Below are positions 41,894 through 50,451 of a stretch of DNA of 64,000 bases, one piece after another. Source of the stretch: G963708325 sp963708325 (GTDB lineage Bacteria; Actinomycetota; Thermoleophilia; Solirubrobacterales; 70-9); assembly GCA_963708325.1 (NCBI GenBank), contig OY970203.1, positions 744,001-808,000 on the forward strand, in the 5' to 3' direction. The first letter of the stretch is position 1. Each line of letters begins with the position of its first letter. The translations under genes were made by a program, and so were the position numbers. The notes below the pieces were generated by a model that saw nothing but the letters and a program-made list of their open reading frames with translations, searched no databases and had not been told where the DNA came from.

Positions 41894-42403
41894 ATGGGCG
41901 AGCAGTCGCTGACGCGCGAGCGCGGCGTGCGCGAGGCCTACGCGGCGCACGCCGGCGAGTTGTACGGCTTCGCGCTGCGCTCGCTCGGGGACTCGGGGCT
42001 CGCCGAGGAGGCGGTGCAGGAGACCTTCGTCAGGGCCTGGCGCGCGGGCGACCGCTTCGACCCCGAGATCGGGTCCCTGCGCACGTGGCTGTTCGCGATC
42101 CTTCGCAACACGGTGATCGACCTGGGGCGGGCGCGGGCGGCGCGGCCGGCGATCGCCACGGGCGCGCCTGAGCCCGCGCACGAGCCGTTCGACGACCTCC
42201 TGCTCGCCTGGCAGGTGGAGGAGGCGCTGAGACGGATCGGCGAGGCCCACCGGCAGGTGATCGTCGAGACCTACTATCGCGACCGGCCGTACGCCGAGGT
42301 GGCCGCCGAGCTCGGCGTGCCCGAGGGGACGATCAAGAGCCGGGTCTACTACGCGCTGAAGGCCCTCCGCAACGCCCTCGAGGAGATGGGCTATGACGGC
42401 TGA
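41894..42403 (+). CDS. ECF RNA polymerase sigma factor
   Basis: A 169-residue sigma-70 family ECF factor. Region 2 is at ~14-80 (AEEAVQETFVRAWRAGDRFD, GSLRTWLFAILRNTVIDLGR); region 4 is at ~110-165 (EEALRRIGEAHRQVIVETYY, YAEVAAELGVPEGTIKSRVY, YALKALRNAL). The stop lies 11 bp inside the next gene, the cognate anti-sigma factor. Resembles the SigK/SigL groups. It probably transcribes its own operon including the cupredoxin gene. Confidence 0.93.
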   Translation: MGEQSLTRERGVREAYAAHAGELYGFALRSLGDSGLAEEAVQETFVRAWRAGDRFDPEIGSLRTWLFAILRNTVIDLGRARAARPAIATGAPEPAHEPFDDLLLAWQVEEALRRIGEAHRQVIVETYYRDRPYAEVAAELGVPEGTIKSRVYYALKALRNALEEMGYDG

Positions 42404-43070
42404 CCGCTGCCGCGAGTGGCGCGAGCTGCTCGGCGCCTACGTCCTTCGCCAGCTCTCCGGCGACGATCGCGCCGCCGTGCGCGCCCACCTGGACGGCTGC
42501 GCCGACTGCCGCGCCGAGGCCGAGTCGCTGACACCCATGCCCGCGCTGCTCGACCGCGCCGATCCGGCGACGCTGGGACGGGACCCCTCCCCGCCCCCCC
42601 ACCTCGCCGACCTCGTCGCCCGCCGGATCGGCGCCGAGCGCCGCACCGTGCGCCGCCGCCGCACGATCCGGGTCGGCTTCGCCCTGTCGGGCGCAGCCGC
42701 GGTCGCCGCGGTAACGGTCGCACTGGTGCTTGCGTCCGGGGGCGGCCCGTCGAGCCCGGGCCAGCCCGCGCGCGCCGTGGCGTTTCGCTCGCTGCCGCCC
42801 GGCGTCCATCTGACCGCGACCCTCGCGCCGCGGCCGTGGGGGACCGAGGTGCGCATGCGCGTGCACGGCATCCGCCCCGGCACGCTGTGCACCGTGTGGC
42901 TGCGTCGCGGCGACGGCACGCGCGTCCCCGCGGGGTCGTTCCGCTACCGCTACGACGACAGCGACGCCGCCGTGCTCAGCGCCGCCCTGCCGCAATCCGA
43001 CGCAGCGGCGGTCGGCGTGCGCGCGGGCGACCGCACGTTCGTCGCGCCCGTGGCTGCCCAGACTTCCTGA
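42393..43070 (+). CDS. ZAS anti-sigma factor (membrane-anchored)
   Basis: A 225-residue protein. The N-terminal zinc-binding anti-sigma domain has HLDGCADC (HxxxCxxC) with an upstream Cys6, binding the partner sigma factor. One membrane helix is at ~96-114 (VGFALSGAAAVAAVTVALVLA). The C-terminal ~110 residues are extracytoplasmic and beta-rich (GTEVRMRVHGIRPGTLCTVW), the likely sensor part; anti-sigma RskA/RslA C-termini look similar. The 11-bp overlap with the sigma gene supports co-regulation. Confidence 0.9.
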   Translation: MTADRCREWRELLGAYVLRQLSGDDRAAVRAHLDGCADCRAEAESLTPMPALLDRADPATLGRDPSPPPHLADLVARRIGAERRTVRRRRTIRVGFALSGAAAVAAVTVALVLASGGGPSSPGQPARAVAFRSLPPGVHLTATLAPRPWGTEVRMRVHGIRPGTLCTVWLRRGDGTRVPAGSFRYRYDDSDAAVLSAALPQSDAAAVGVRAGDRTFVAPVAAQTS

Positions 43071-43097
43071 GACCAACCAACGAGAGGAGACGACACG

Positions 43098-43547
43098 ATG
43101 AAGGCACGAACCCCAGCCGCCGCCCTGGCGGGGATGGCCCTGGTCGCGTTCGTCGCCATCGCCGGCTGCGGCGGGGGCAACGACAACAACAGCTCGAGCA
43201 CCGGCGCCGCCCAGGCGCAGTCGAGCGGGGCCCAGTCCTCCGGCGCGGCGAGCGGCGGCGCCGCCGCGTCCAACGTGAACGTGAGCGAGACCGAATACAA
43301 GCTCAGCCCCTCGGATCCGACCGTGAAGAAGGGCACGGTCACGTTCAAGGCCACCAACGACGGCAAGGTCCAGCACTCGATCGAGGTGGAGGGGCCGGGA
43401 GGCGAGCAGCGCCTCCAGACACCCCTCAACCCGGGACAGTCGGGAACGCTGAAGGTCGACTTCACGAAGCCCGGCAAGTACGAGTGGTACTGCCCGATCG
43501 ACGGTCACAAGAACCTCGGCATGAAGGGCGAGGTCACCGTCAGGTAG
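43098..43547 (+). CDS. Cupredoxin-domain lipoprotein
   Basis: A 149-residue exported lipoprotein: signal with lipobox IAGC (Cys24), a Ser/Gly/Gln-rich linker (25-58), then a plastocyanin/azurin-like domain. Type-1 copper ligands can be assigned as His93 (VQHSIEV), Cys132 (WYCPIDGH), His137 and Met142 (LGMKG). It has a Shine-Dalgarno GAGAGGAG and follows the anti-sigma gene by 27 bp. It could carry electrons or bind copper outside the membrane; the ECF pair may respond to copper or redox state (inference). Confidence 0.9.
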   Translation: MKARTPAAALAGMALVAFVAIAGCGGGNDNNSSSTGAAQAQSSGAQSSGAASGGAAASNVNVSETEYKLSPSDPTVKKGTVTFKATNDGKVQHSIEVEGPGGEQRLQTPLNPGQSGTLKVDFTKPGKYEWYCPIDGHKNLGMKGEVTVR

Positions 43548-43621
43548 GCGCCCGCCGCGCCGCCCCCGCCCCGCCCCACCGACGCGGGATCCGGTCGGCG
43601 CCGCGCGGGGAGAGATAATCG

Positions 43622-43653
43622 GCGGCGCCCGTCACCAGCGTGACGGGCGCCGC
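43622..43653 (+). terminator. 14-bp perfect hairpin just before the WS/DGAT start
   Basis: GCGGCGCCCGTCAC - cagc - GTGACGGGCGCCGC, a 14-bp stem with a 4-nt loop, ending 5 nt before the ATG at 43659. It is 74 bp after the cupredoxin stop. A GATAAT box at 43614-43619 lies immediately upstream. It may terminate the sigma operon, or form the 5' leader of the next gene. Confidence 0.65.
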
Positions 43654-43658
43654 TTCCC

Positions 43659-45038
43659 ATGGATCGCCTCAGCCCCGACGACGCCCGCATCCTCGGCCTG
43701 GAGACAGCCGCGATCAAGGGCCACACCTGCAAGGTCGTGCTGGTCGAGCCCGGCCCCGCGGGGCCCCTCGGCATCGACGCCGTGCGCGAGCGGGTCGCAT
43801 CGCGCCTGGACGCCGTGCCCCGCTGCCGCCAGCGCATCGCACCGACGCCGCTCCGGGTCGCTCCGCCCGCCTGGGTCGAGGACGCCGACTTCGACGTCGC
43901 GCGCCACGTCGCGCCGGTCGAGAGCGGCCCGGAGACCGCTCCGGAGCGGCTGCGGGAGATCGTCGGGGAGCTGATGTCCGAGCGCCTCGACCACCAGCAC
44001 CCGCTGTGGCGGATTGACGTGGTCTCGCCCGTCGCCGGCGGGCGCACCGCGATCGTCGTCCGCATCCACCACTGCATGGCCGACGGGATCACGGCGCTGA
44101 GGATGCTGTCCGGGCTCCTGTGGGACAGCGCCGACGAGGGGCCCGACGCATCGTCGAGCCTGCCCGATCCGGGAGCGGGGGCGCTGCTTCGCGCCGCCGT
44201 CGCGGACCGCGCCGGCGCCGCCGCCAGGCGCACCGGCGAGCTGGCGCGCGCGGCGGCGTCGCCGCGCCGCTGGAGGGCGGCGGCATCGCGAGCGGCCCGG
44301 GAACCGGGAGCGATGCTCCGCGAGCTGCGGCCGCTGGCACGCTCCTCGCCCCTCGATCGCAACATCTCCGGGGCGCGGGAGGTGGCGTTCGCACGCCGGC
44401 CGCTCGCCGAGCTGAAGGCGATCGAGGACGCCGTGGCCGGACGGGTTACGGTCAACGACGTCCTGCTGGCCGCCGTCGCGGGCTCGCTGCGCGAATGGCT
44501 CGTCTCCGCCGGGCGCGACCCCGAGGCGATGCGCGTGCAGGTGCCCGTGAGCATGCACAGCCGCGCCGAGCGGGCGGACGAGCTGGGAAACCGTGACTCG
44601 TTCCTGTTCGTCGACCTTCCCGTCGACGAGCCCGACCCGATCCGGCGCCTGGAGGCGATCAATGCGGAGACGGTGGAGCGAAAGCAGCGCCAGGATGCCG
44701 ACGAGCTCTATTCGTTCTTCCACCACACCGCTCATCTCGGACCGGTGACGCATGCGATCTCGAGATTCACGTCCGGGGCGCGTGAGTTCACGCTCTCGAT
44801 CTCGAACGTGCCCGGGCCGAGGGAGCGCGTCCGGCTGGCGGGCCACGACGTCTCCGAGCTCTATTCGATCGCCGAGCCCGCCGATCGCCACGCCCTGCGG
44901 GTCGCGGCCGTGTCGCTTGTCGGCACCATGCACTTCTCCGTCTGCACCGACCCCGAGGCGGTGACGGGCGCCGCCGACCTCGCCGGCGGGATCGACCGCA
45001 GCGTGGACGAGCTGGCCCGCCTCAGCGGCCTGGCGTGA
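43659..45038 (+). CDS. WS/DGAT wax ester synthase/diacylglycerol acyltransferase
   Basis: A 459-residue acyltransferase making triacylglycerol or wax esters from acyl-CoA. The active-site motif HHxxxDG is HHCMADGI at residues 137-144. DRNISGAREVAFARRPLAEL, VNDVLLAAVAGSLREWL and ISNVPGPRERVRLAGH are the family blocks. N-terminal MDRLSPDDARILGLE is typical. The ATG is preceded by a strong hairpin and not by a clear Shine-Dalgarno. Storage-lipid synthesis fits the acyl-CoA genes elsewhere in the window. Confidence 0.93.
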   Translation: MDRLSPDDARILGLETAAIKGHTCKVVLVEPGPAGPLGIDAVRERVASRLDAVPRCRQRIAPTPLRVAPPAWVEDADFDVARHVAPVESGPETAPERLREIVGELMSERLDHQHPLWRIDVVSPVAGGRTAIVVRIHHCMADGITALRMLSGLLWDSADEGPDASSSLPDPGAGALLRAAVADRAGAAARRTGELARAAASPRRWRAAASRAAREPGAMLRELRPLARSSPLDRNISGAREVAFARRPLAELKAIEDAVAGRVTVNDVLLAAVAGSLREWLVSAGRDPEAMRVQVPVSMHSRAERADELGNRDSFLFVDLPVDEPDPIRRLEAINAETVERKQRQDADELYSFFHHTAHLGPVTHAISRFTSGAREFTLSISNVPGPRERVRLAGHDVSELYSIAEPADRHALRVAAVSLVGTMHFSVCTDPEAVTGAADLAGGIDRSVDELARLSGLA

Positions 45039-45044
45039 GCCGGT

Positions 45045-46520
45045 CTAACCCGTAGCCGCCTCACCGTCGGCGAAGCGGACGATCCCGCCGAGCACGCCGA
45101 CGTAGGCGTCGCCGTCGCGGGCGATCGTCACAGGGGCGTAGTTGTTGTTGAAGCCGAGGCCGGTGCCGCCGAGCGCCCGGTAGACGGTCCTTCCGGTACG
45201 GAAGTCGATCGCCGTCAGGTACCAGGGATCGTGGTCCGACGGCGGCTTGGTGTAGCTGTAGACGAGCCCGTTGGCGAGCGACAGCTTCGGCACCACCGAG
45301 GGGGCGCGCTGGCCGTTCGTCCACACCACCTGGCAGCGGCCGTCGCGGATCCGCAGCCGCTCGATGCCCCGGCTGGTGATGCCGCCGTTCTCGGTAGCCG
45401 TCGGCCCGCCGTAACCGAAGTTGTTCTCCACGACCACGGAGCGCGCCGTGCCGATCAGCGACTGGTCGGTGGATCCCGCACCCGGAGCGAGCACCGGGTG
45501 CTTGCAGAGGACGCGATGCCTGATCCCGCGCCGCCGCCTGTAGATCACGACGTGCATCCGGTCGGCGTTGTCTGTGATCGCGACGAAGCGCTTGCCCATC
45601 AGCGTCGGCGTCGTCCCCGAGCCCGGCTGGGACTGGCCCGACTTGACCGTGCCGGTGTTCTCGTAGACGCGGCGCCAGGTGACCGAGGGCACGCCGCCCG
45701 GGCCGGCGTCGAACCGGTACATCGCCCGGTTGGAGACGATGTAGACGCCGCCGGTCTCGTCCACCGCGAAGGAGTTGCCTATCCCCTCGCCGAGGTCCTT
45801 CGAGCGGACCTGGCCCGTGGGGCGGTCGATCGTGCCGACGATGCCGCCGGTGGTCGCGAACCAGAGCCGGCCGCTCCAGTCGGGGAGGGCCGAGATGATC
45901 TTGTCGCCGACCGGGACCACGTTGGTGAGGTCGAAGTCGCGGGTCAGCTGGAAGCCGGGGCCGGCGGTCTCGGCGACGATGTAGAGATGGCGGCTGTTGG
46001 TGGGAATGACGGCGCGGTCGCGCTCGTCGAGGTAGAAGTAGCCGCCCCCGGAGAAGTCGGTGAAGGGGTTGCCGCCGCTCGGCTGGCGCGGCGGCAGGTC
46101 CATGCTGGCGAGGCTGTCCAGCGTGTCGGGGTCGAGGATCCGCAGCGTCGGGTTGGTCAGGCCGACGCAGACCGTCACTATCCGGCCCTTGCTGTCGAAG
46201 GTCACCGAGCCGCACTCGGCGCCGAAGAAGCTGGAGTTCGTGCCGGTGGCGCTGCCGCGCGGGCCGGCCCAGCGGTAGCTGTCGGTCTGGTAGGCGTCGT
46301 CGTGCAGGTTCGAGGAGCCGTTCGGGGCCATGTGGGGATTGCGCGGCACGCGCGGCGCCGGCACCGGGTGCGGCGTGGCGGCCGAACCGGTGAAGGCGGG
46401 GACGGCCGGCGGCTCGTCGGTCGGGTCCTGCGGGATCGGCGTCGCCGCGGCGGCGGCGGACGCGGCCGCGAGGGCCGCCGCCACGAGAAGAGATGCGACC
46501 GCTGTCGTCCGGCACGCCAT
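45045..46520 (-). CDS. Secreted beta-propeller-like protein, unknown function
   Basis: A 491-residue exported protein: signal peptide (residues 1-27, cleavage near SAAAAATP), then repeated WD/PQQ-like strands such as GSVTFDSKGRIVTVCVGLTN, LRILDPDTLDSLASMDLPPR, GRLWFATTGGIVGTIDRPTG and GGVYIVSNRAMYRFDAG, suggesting a seven- or eight-bladed propeller. Two or more cysteine pairs may form disulfides. No catalytic set recognised. Its stop is 6 bp from the convergent WS/DGAT stop. Confidence 0.7.
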   Translation of the reverse strand: MACRTTAVASLLVAAALAAASAAAAATPIPQDPTDEPPAVPAFTGSAATPHPVPAPRVPRNPHMAPNGSSNLHDDAYQTDSYRWAGPRGSATGTNSSFFGAECGSVTFDSKGRIVTVCVGLTNPTLRILDPDTLDSLASMDLPPRQPSGGNPFTDFSGGGYFYLDERDRAVIPTNSRHLYIVAETAGPGFQLTRDFDLTNVVPVGDKIISALPDWSGRLWFATTGGIVGTIDRPTGQVRSKDLGEGIGNSFAVDETGGVYIVSNRAMYRFDAGPGGVPSVTWRRVYENTGTVKSGQSQPGSGTTPTLMGKRFVAITDNADRMHVVIYRRRRGIRHRVLCKHPVLAPGAGSTDQSLIGTARSVVVENNFGYGGPTATENGGITSRGIERLRIRDGRCQVVWTNGQRAPSVVPKLSLANGLVYSYTKPPSDHDPWYLTAIDFRTGRTVYRALGGTGLGFNNNYAPVTIARDGDAYVGVLGGIVRFADGEAATG

Positions 46521-46610
46521 CAGTCGCCACGTTTATAGCGGTGCCCCGCGGCGACCGCGCCGGTTCGGACCGTTCACCCGCGGCCGGCGCGAACTGCGAC
46601 GATTTGCCTG

Positions 46611-47030
46611 ATGGCCAACACCCAGAAGCCGGTCGAGCTGATCCTCGCCCGCAACCTGCTTGCGTACCTCTCGACCCCGGCGTTCCTGGTCGACGACGAG
46701 GCGATGCTGGTCTTCTACAACGATGCCGCGGCGGTGCTGCTCGGCAGGCGGTTCGAGGAGACCGGCAGGATGGACGCGGACGAGTGGCGGGCGCAGTTCG
46801 GCCCCTTCGGCCCGGACGGCAAGCCGGCGCCACTGGACGAGCTGCCGCTGACCATCGCCCTGCGACACGGGCGACCCGCCCATCACCGTTTCCACATCAG
46901 GAGCGCCGACGGCGCGGAGCACGAGATCGAGGCCAGCGCCACCCCACTCGTCTCGGCGGAGGGGCAGCAGGGGGCGATGGTGATCTTCTGGCCGGTGCAC
47001 GACGGCGGCGCCACGGAGGCCACCCCGTGA
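46611..47030 (+). CDS. PAS-domain protein
   Basis: A 139-residue single PAS domain: LAYLSTPAFLVDDEAMLVFY, NDAAAVLLGRRFEETGRM, HHRFHIRSADGAEHEIEASA and GAMVIFWPV. It has no output domain of its own. The stop overlaps the GTG of the following MBL-fold gene (GTGA), so the PAS sensor and the hydrolase are translationally coupled and may interact. Ligand unknown. Confidence 0.85.
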   Translation: MANTQKPVELILARNLLAYLSTPAFLVDDEAMLVFYNDAAAVLLGRRFEETGRMDADEWRAQFGPFGPDGKPAPLDELPLTIALRHGRPAHHRFHIRSADGAEHEIEASATPLVSAEGQQGAMVIFWPVHDGGATEATP

Positions 47031-47992
47031 GGATCAAGGTTTGGGGGGCGCGTGGATCGGTGCCGTCGCCCGGCCCCGAGATGGTCCGCTACGGCGGCAA
47101 CACGTCGTGCGTCCAGGTGACGCTCTCCGACGGCACGGTCGTGATCCTCGATGCCGGCACCGGCATCCGCGGCCTCGGCCAGGCTTTGGCCGCCGACGCC
47201 CCCCGGCTGCACCTGCTGCTCACCCATCTCCACCTCGACCACATCCAGGGGATGGTGTTCTTCTCCCCCTTCTTCCGGCCGCAGTCGGAGGTCCTGATCT
47301 GGGGCCCGGCGTCGGCCGAGGCGTCGCTGGAGGACCGCATCGCCCGCTACATCTCCGCGCCGCTGTCGCCGGTCGAGGTCCGCGAGCTCCCCTGCTCGGT
47401 GGAGTTCCTCGACGCTCCGGCGACCGAGTGGGAGATCGGTCCGGCGCGGATCCGCGCGGAGTCGGTCACCCATCGCGGACCCACCCTCGGCTACCGGGTA
47501 ACCGAGGGCGACACCTCGCTCTGCTACATCCCCGACCACGAGCCGGCGCTCGGCGCCCCGCTCGAGGGCCTCGAGCCCGACTGGATCTCGGGCTACGAGC
47601 TCGCCGCGGGCGCGTCGCTGCTCCTGCACGACTGCCAGTACACCGACGAGGAGTACGGGAACCACGTCGGCTGGGGGCACTCGCGGCTCACCGACGCGCT
47701 CACCTTCGCGCGTCGCACCAACCCGGAGCGCACGATGCTCTTCCACCACGACCCGCTGCACACCGACGACCAGCTCGATGCGATCTACGGGGCCGCCCTG
47801 GACCGCTGGGGCGAGCTCGGCGGCGATCCCGAAAGGCTGCAGATGGCCACCGAGCGCCGCGAGATGGAGCTTCGCGCCTCGGAGCTGGTCTCCCTAGGAC
47901 TCAACCACGGCCCGGATCAGCCCGGCGGGGACGGCAGCCGCCGAGGCAAGGTGGTGGAGCGCATGCAGGCCGACCCCGGCAGCCGCCTGTAG
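47027..47992 (+). CDS. MBL-fold hydrolase (cyclic-nucleotide phosphodiesterase-like)
   Basis: A 321-residue metallo-beta-lactamase-fold enzyme. It begins IKVWGARGSVPSPGPEMVRY with GGNTSC, the pattern of PDE-like/RNase Z-like MBL proteins. The metal motif is THLHLDHIQG, with VTHRGPTLGYRV, LLHDCQYTDEEYG and GWGHSRLTDAL, MLFHHDP later. The start is GTG 47027. The last 33 codons overlap the convergent GT2 gene by 99 bp. It acts in the cytosol, perhaps on a signalling nucleotide; substrate unproven. Confidence 0.85.
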   Translation: MRIKVWGARGSVPSPGPEMVRYGGNTSCVQVTLSDGTVVILDAGTGIRGLGQALAADAPRLHLLLTHLHLDHIQGMVFFSPFFRPQSEVLIWGPASAEASLEDRIARYISAPLSPVEVRELPCSVEFLDAPATEWEIGPARIRAESVTHRGPTLGYRVTEGDTSLCYIPDHEPALGAPLEGLEPDWISGYELAAGASLLLHDCQYTDEEYGNHVGWGHSRLTDALTFARRTNPERTMLFHHDPLHTDDQLDAIYGAALDRWGELGGDPERLQMATERREMELRASELVSLGLNHGPDQPGGDGSRRGKVVERMQADPGSRL

Positions 47993-48817
47993 CGGCCCGC
48001 GGCGGCGGAGCATCAGCGCGTAGAGGTCGCGGTTGAGCGCGATCAGCGCCGCTGCCGCGACCGCCGCGACCGCCGGTCGCCGCCGCACGGCCGCGGCGAC
48101 GGCGACCAGGGCTGCGAGCGCGCTGAGGCGGTGCTCCCAGCCGAGGTTCAGCTCGTTGCGCGGAAGGCCCCGGCCGCGGCGGCCGGCGATCAGCGCCACC
48201 CAGGGCATGCCGCGGCGGCGGAAGTCGGTCGACACCATCTCGGCCAGGCCCCAGGCCTTCAGGTGACGGCCCTGGATGCGCGGGTCGCATTCGATTCGCG
48301 CGCCGGCGGCCGACAGGCGCAGGCCCAGCTCGATGTCCTCTATCGAAGGCTCGCCGTAGCGCTCGCCGTCGAAGCCGCCGATGTCCTCGAACGCTTCCCG
48401 CCTGACGGCGCCGAGCCCGGCCCAGAAGCTCGTCACGGGACCGGCGGCACGGCTGTGGACGTGGTGGTGAAGCAGGTTGCGAAAGCCCGAGACGGCGCCC
48501 GGCGCCTCCGGGTCGGCGTCGTAGGAGCCGAAGACCGCCGCCAGGCCGGGGTCGGCGCCGAGGCGCTCGCGCAGCAACCGCAGCGCCCCCGGATGCACCT
48601 CGACGTCGGAGTCGACGAACAGCAGCACCTCGCCGGCCGCTCGCGCGGCGCCGGCGTTGCGCGCCTGGGCGGGCCCGGTTCCCGGCGGGTCGGCGACCAC
48701 GATCAGCTCCTCGGGCGGCTGCTCGGCCGCCTCCAGCGCGGCCAGGCAGCGGTCAAGCGTCGGCGGCGAGTCGGTTGCCGGGACGACGGCGCTCAGTCGC
48801 ATCCGCCGCTCAGTCAT
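47894..48817 (-). CDS. GT2 glycosyltransferase with C-terminal membrane helices
   Basis: A 307-residue GT-A fold enzyme: RLSAVVPATDSPPTLDRCLA, AQARNAGAARAAGEVLLFVD and the DxD-type SDVEVHPG, then FEDIGGFDGERYGEPSIEDI (acceptor and ED motif). Two hydrophobic stretches near the C-terminus (~225-265) suggest membrane attachment. First called gene of the surface-glycan locus; ATG at 48817 directly follows the sulfotransferase stop (no gap). Sugar specificity unknown. Confidence 0.88.
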   Translation of the reverse strand: MTERRMRLSAVVPATDSPPTLDRCLAALEAAEQPPEELIVVADPPGTGPAQARNAGAARAAGEVLLFVDSDVEVHPGALRLLRERLGADPGLAAVFGSYDADPEAPGAVSGFRNLLHHHVHSRAAGPVTSFWAGLGAVRREAFEDIGGFDGERYGEPSIEDIELGLRLSAAGARIECDPRIQGRHLKAWGLAEMVSTDFRRRGMPWVALIAGRRGRGLPRNELNLGWEHRLSALAALVAVAAAVRRRPAVAAVAAAALIALNRDLYALMLRRRGPLQAAAGVGLHALHHLASAAAVPAGLIRAVVES

Positions 48818-49714
48818 CTAGACGCTCCAGCCGGGAAAGTCGTGCGCGGCGATCTCCCGCAGCCGGGCCGCCTCCGGCGCGAAGCGCTCGACCAGCCGCT
48901 CGCGGACGCCGTCGCCGAGGGAGGGGCGCTCGATCCCGCCTCGGAGCGGACGGTAGGCGGTGCGCTCGACGGCCCAGCGCAGCGGCGTCGGCAGGCGCGC
49001 CCACCTGTGGCGGCCGAGGCGGCGGCTGATTCGCAGGGCGGCGCGGTACTTGCGGTCCTTGCCCGCCGAGACCTCCCACATGCGCTCGAAGCCGGGTGCG
49101 CTGAAGTCCGGGTCGACGCCGGCGAACGCGAACACCCGCCGCATCGTCGCGGCGCGGTCGTAGAGCAGATCCTCCTGCGCCTCGACGTGGATCCGCTCGC
49201 GCCCGAACAGGCGCAGGAACGGCTCGAGCTGGGTCGCGTAGAGGCTGCGGGCGACGAGGCCGCGGTTGCCGCCCTCCTCCGAGACGGCCTCGGAGATCGG
49301 ACGACGCTCGAAGCCCATCGCCACGAGCTGGATGTACTGCGAGACGAGCCGCTCGATCGGGTCGCGGACCATGTAGATCAGCCGGGCCTCGGGGACGAGA
49401 TCATGCATCCGCTCGGCGGCGCCCTCGGACCAGGGCAGGTTCGTGTAGTTGACCGACGCCTCGCCCCGCACCGGGGCATCGGCGCGGAAGTGACGGGCGT
49501 ACCAATCGACGCCCTTCGGCCAGTTGATCGTGGCGACGAAGTAGTTCAGCTCCTTCGGCCGGGACATCGCCACCTGCGGATGGAGGTCGAGGTAGCGGTG
49601 CAGGCTGGACGTGCCGCACTTCTGCGCCCCGATCACGATCAGGTTGGGCAGCGCCCCGGTCCCCTCGGGGACCGGTGGGCGGCGCGGTCGACGGGTCTCG
49701 GCGTCCACGCTCAT
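48818..49714 (-). CDS. PAPS-dependent sulfotransferase 1
   Basis: A 298-residue sulfotransferase. The 5'-phosphosulfate-binding loop is IGAQKCGTSSLHRYL (Lys32), the 3'-phosphate site is YMVRDPIERLVSQY, and LDLHPQVAMSRPKELNYF plus GVDWYARHF are conserved with heparan-sulfate-type and bacterial NodH-like enzymes. It moves sulfate from PAPS to a sugar hydroxyl or amine. Its ATG overlaps the ABC ATPase stop (ATGA), which ties it to glycan export. A paralogue is at 56386. Confidence 0.92.
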   Translation of the reverse strand: MSVDAETRRPRRPPVPEGTGALPNLIVIGAQKCGTSSLHRYLDLHPQVAMSRPKELNYFVATINWPKGVDWYARHFRADAPVRGEASVNYTNLPWSEGAAERMHDLVPEARLIYMVRDPIERLVSQYIQLVAMGFERRPISEAVSEEGGNRGLVARSLYATQLEPFLRLFGRERIHVEAQEDLLYDRAATMRRVFAFAGVDPDFSAPGFERMWEVSAGKDRKYRAALRISRRLGRHRWARLPTPLRWAVERTAYRPLRGGIERPSLGDGVRERLVERFAPEAARLREIAAHDFPGWSV

Positions 49715-50451
49715 CCGGCCTCCGCGTGGGCGCTCGGGTCGCGCACGTAGGCGGCGCGGACCTCCTCGAACGGGCCGTCGGCCACCACGTGGCCCCGCGA
49801 CAGCCACAGGGCCCGGCCGCAGATCGTGGCGAGCACGTCGTGGTCGTGGCCGGCGGCGACCACGATGCCGCCCTCGTCGAGCGCGGCCCGGGCGCGCGCC
49901 TGAAGGACCTCGCGGAAGGCGTGGTCGAAGGCCTCGTGGACCTCGTCGAGCAGGATCACCTGGGGCCCGACCTGCTCGGCCGCGGTGAACGCCAGCCGCG
50001 CCCGCATCCCCTGCGAGAAGCTCGACGCCGGCCGCTCGAAGGAGTCGCCGAGCCCGCTCGCCTGCTTGACTCGCTCGAGCGACGCCTTCGCCTCCACCCT
50101 CGACAGGCCGGCGAGCACGCACAGAAGCGCGGCATTCTCGCGCCCGGTGAGAGTCGGCAGCAGGCCGGCGTCCACCGAGAGCAGCGACCCCACCCGGCCC
50201 CGCACCGAGATCCAGCCCGAATCCGCGGGCATCACCCCGGCGATCGCCCGCAGCAGGGTCGTCTTGCCCGACCCGCTCGGACCGATCAGGGCGACACCCT
50301 CGCCCGGCTCGATCTCGAGGTCGACCCCGTGCAGCCCCCAGGCCTCGGTCGCCCCCGGCGAGATCCTGGCGTGGGCCGGGGTGAGCACGCGGCTGCGGCG
50401 GTCGAAGCTGAAGCGCACGCCGAGATCGCGGGCTTCGATCGCGGCGCTCAT
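49711..50451 (-). CDS. Polysaccharide ABC exporter ATPase (Wzt/TagH-like)
   Basis: A 246-residue ATPase. Walker A is GPSGSGKTT (57-65), the signature is SFSQGMRARLAFTAAEQ, Walker B is VILLDEVHEAFDHAF and the H-loop is VVAAGHDHDVL. The DEV..FDHAF pattern is that of Wzt/TagH/RfbE exporters. It lacks the C-terminal carbohydrate-binding domain of long Wzt proteins. It overlaps the permease gene upstream and the sulfotransferase gene downstream by 4 bp each. Confidence 0.92.
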   Translation of the reverse strand: MSAAIEARDLGVRFSFDRRSRVLTPAHARISPGATEAWGLHGVDLEIEPGEGVALIGPSGSGKTTLLRAIAGVMPADSGWISVRGRVGSLLSVDAGLLPTLTGRENAALLCVLAGLSRVEAKASLERVKQASGLGDSFERPASSFSQGMRARLAFTAAEQVGPQVILLDEVHEAFDHAFREVLQARARAALDEGGIVVAAGHDHDVLATICGRALWLSRGHVVADGPFEEVRAAYVRDPSAHAEAG

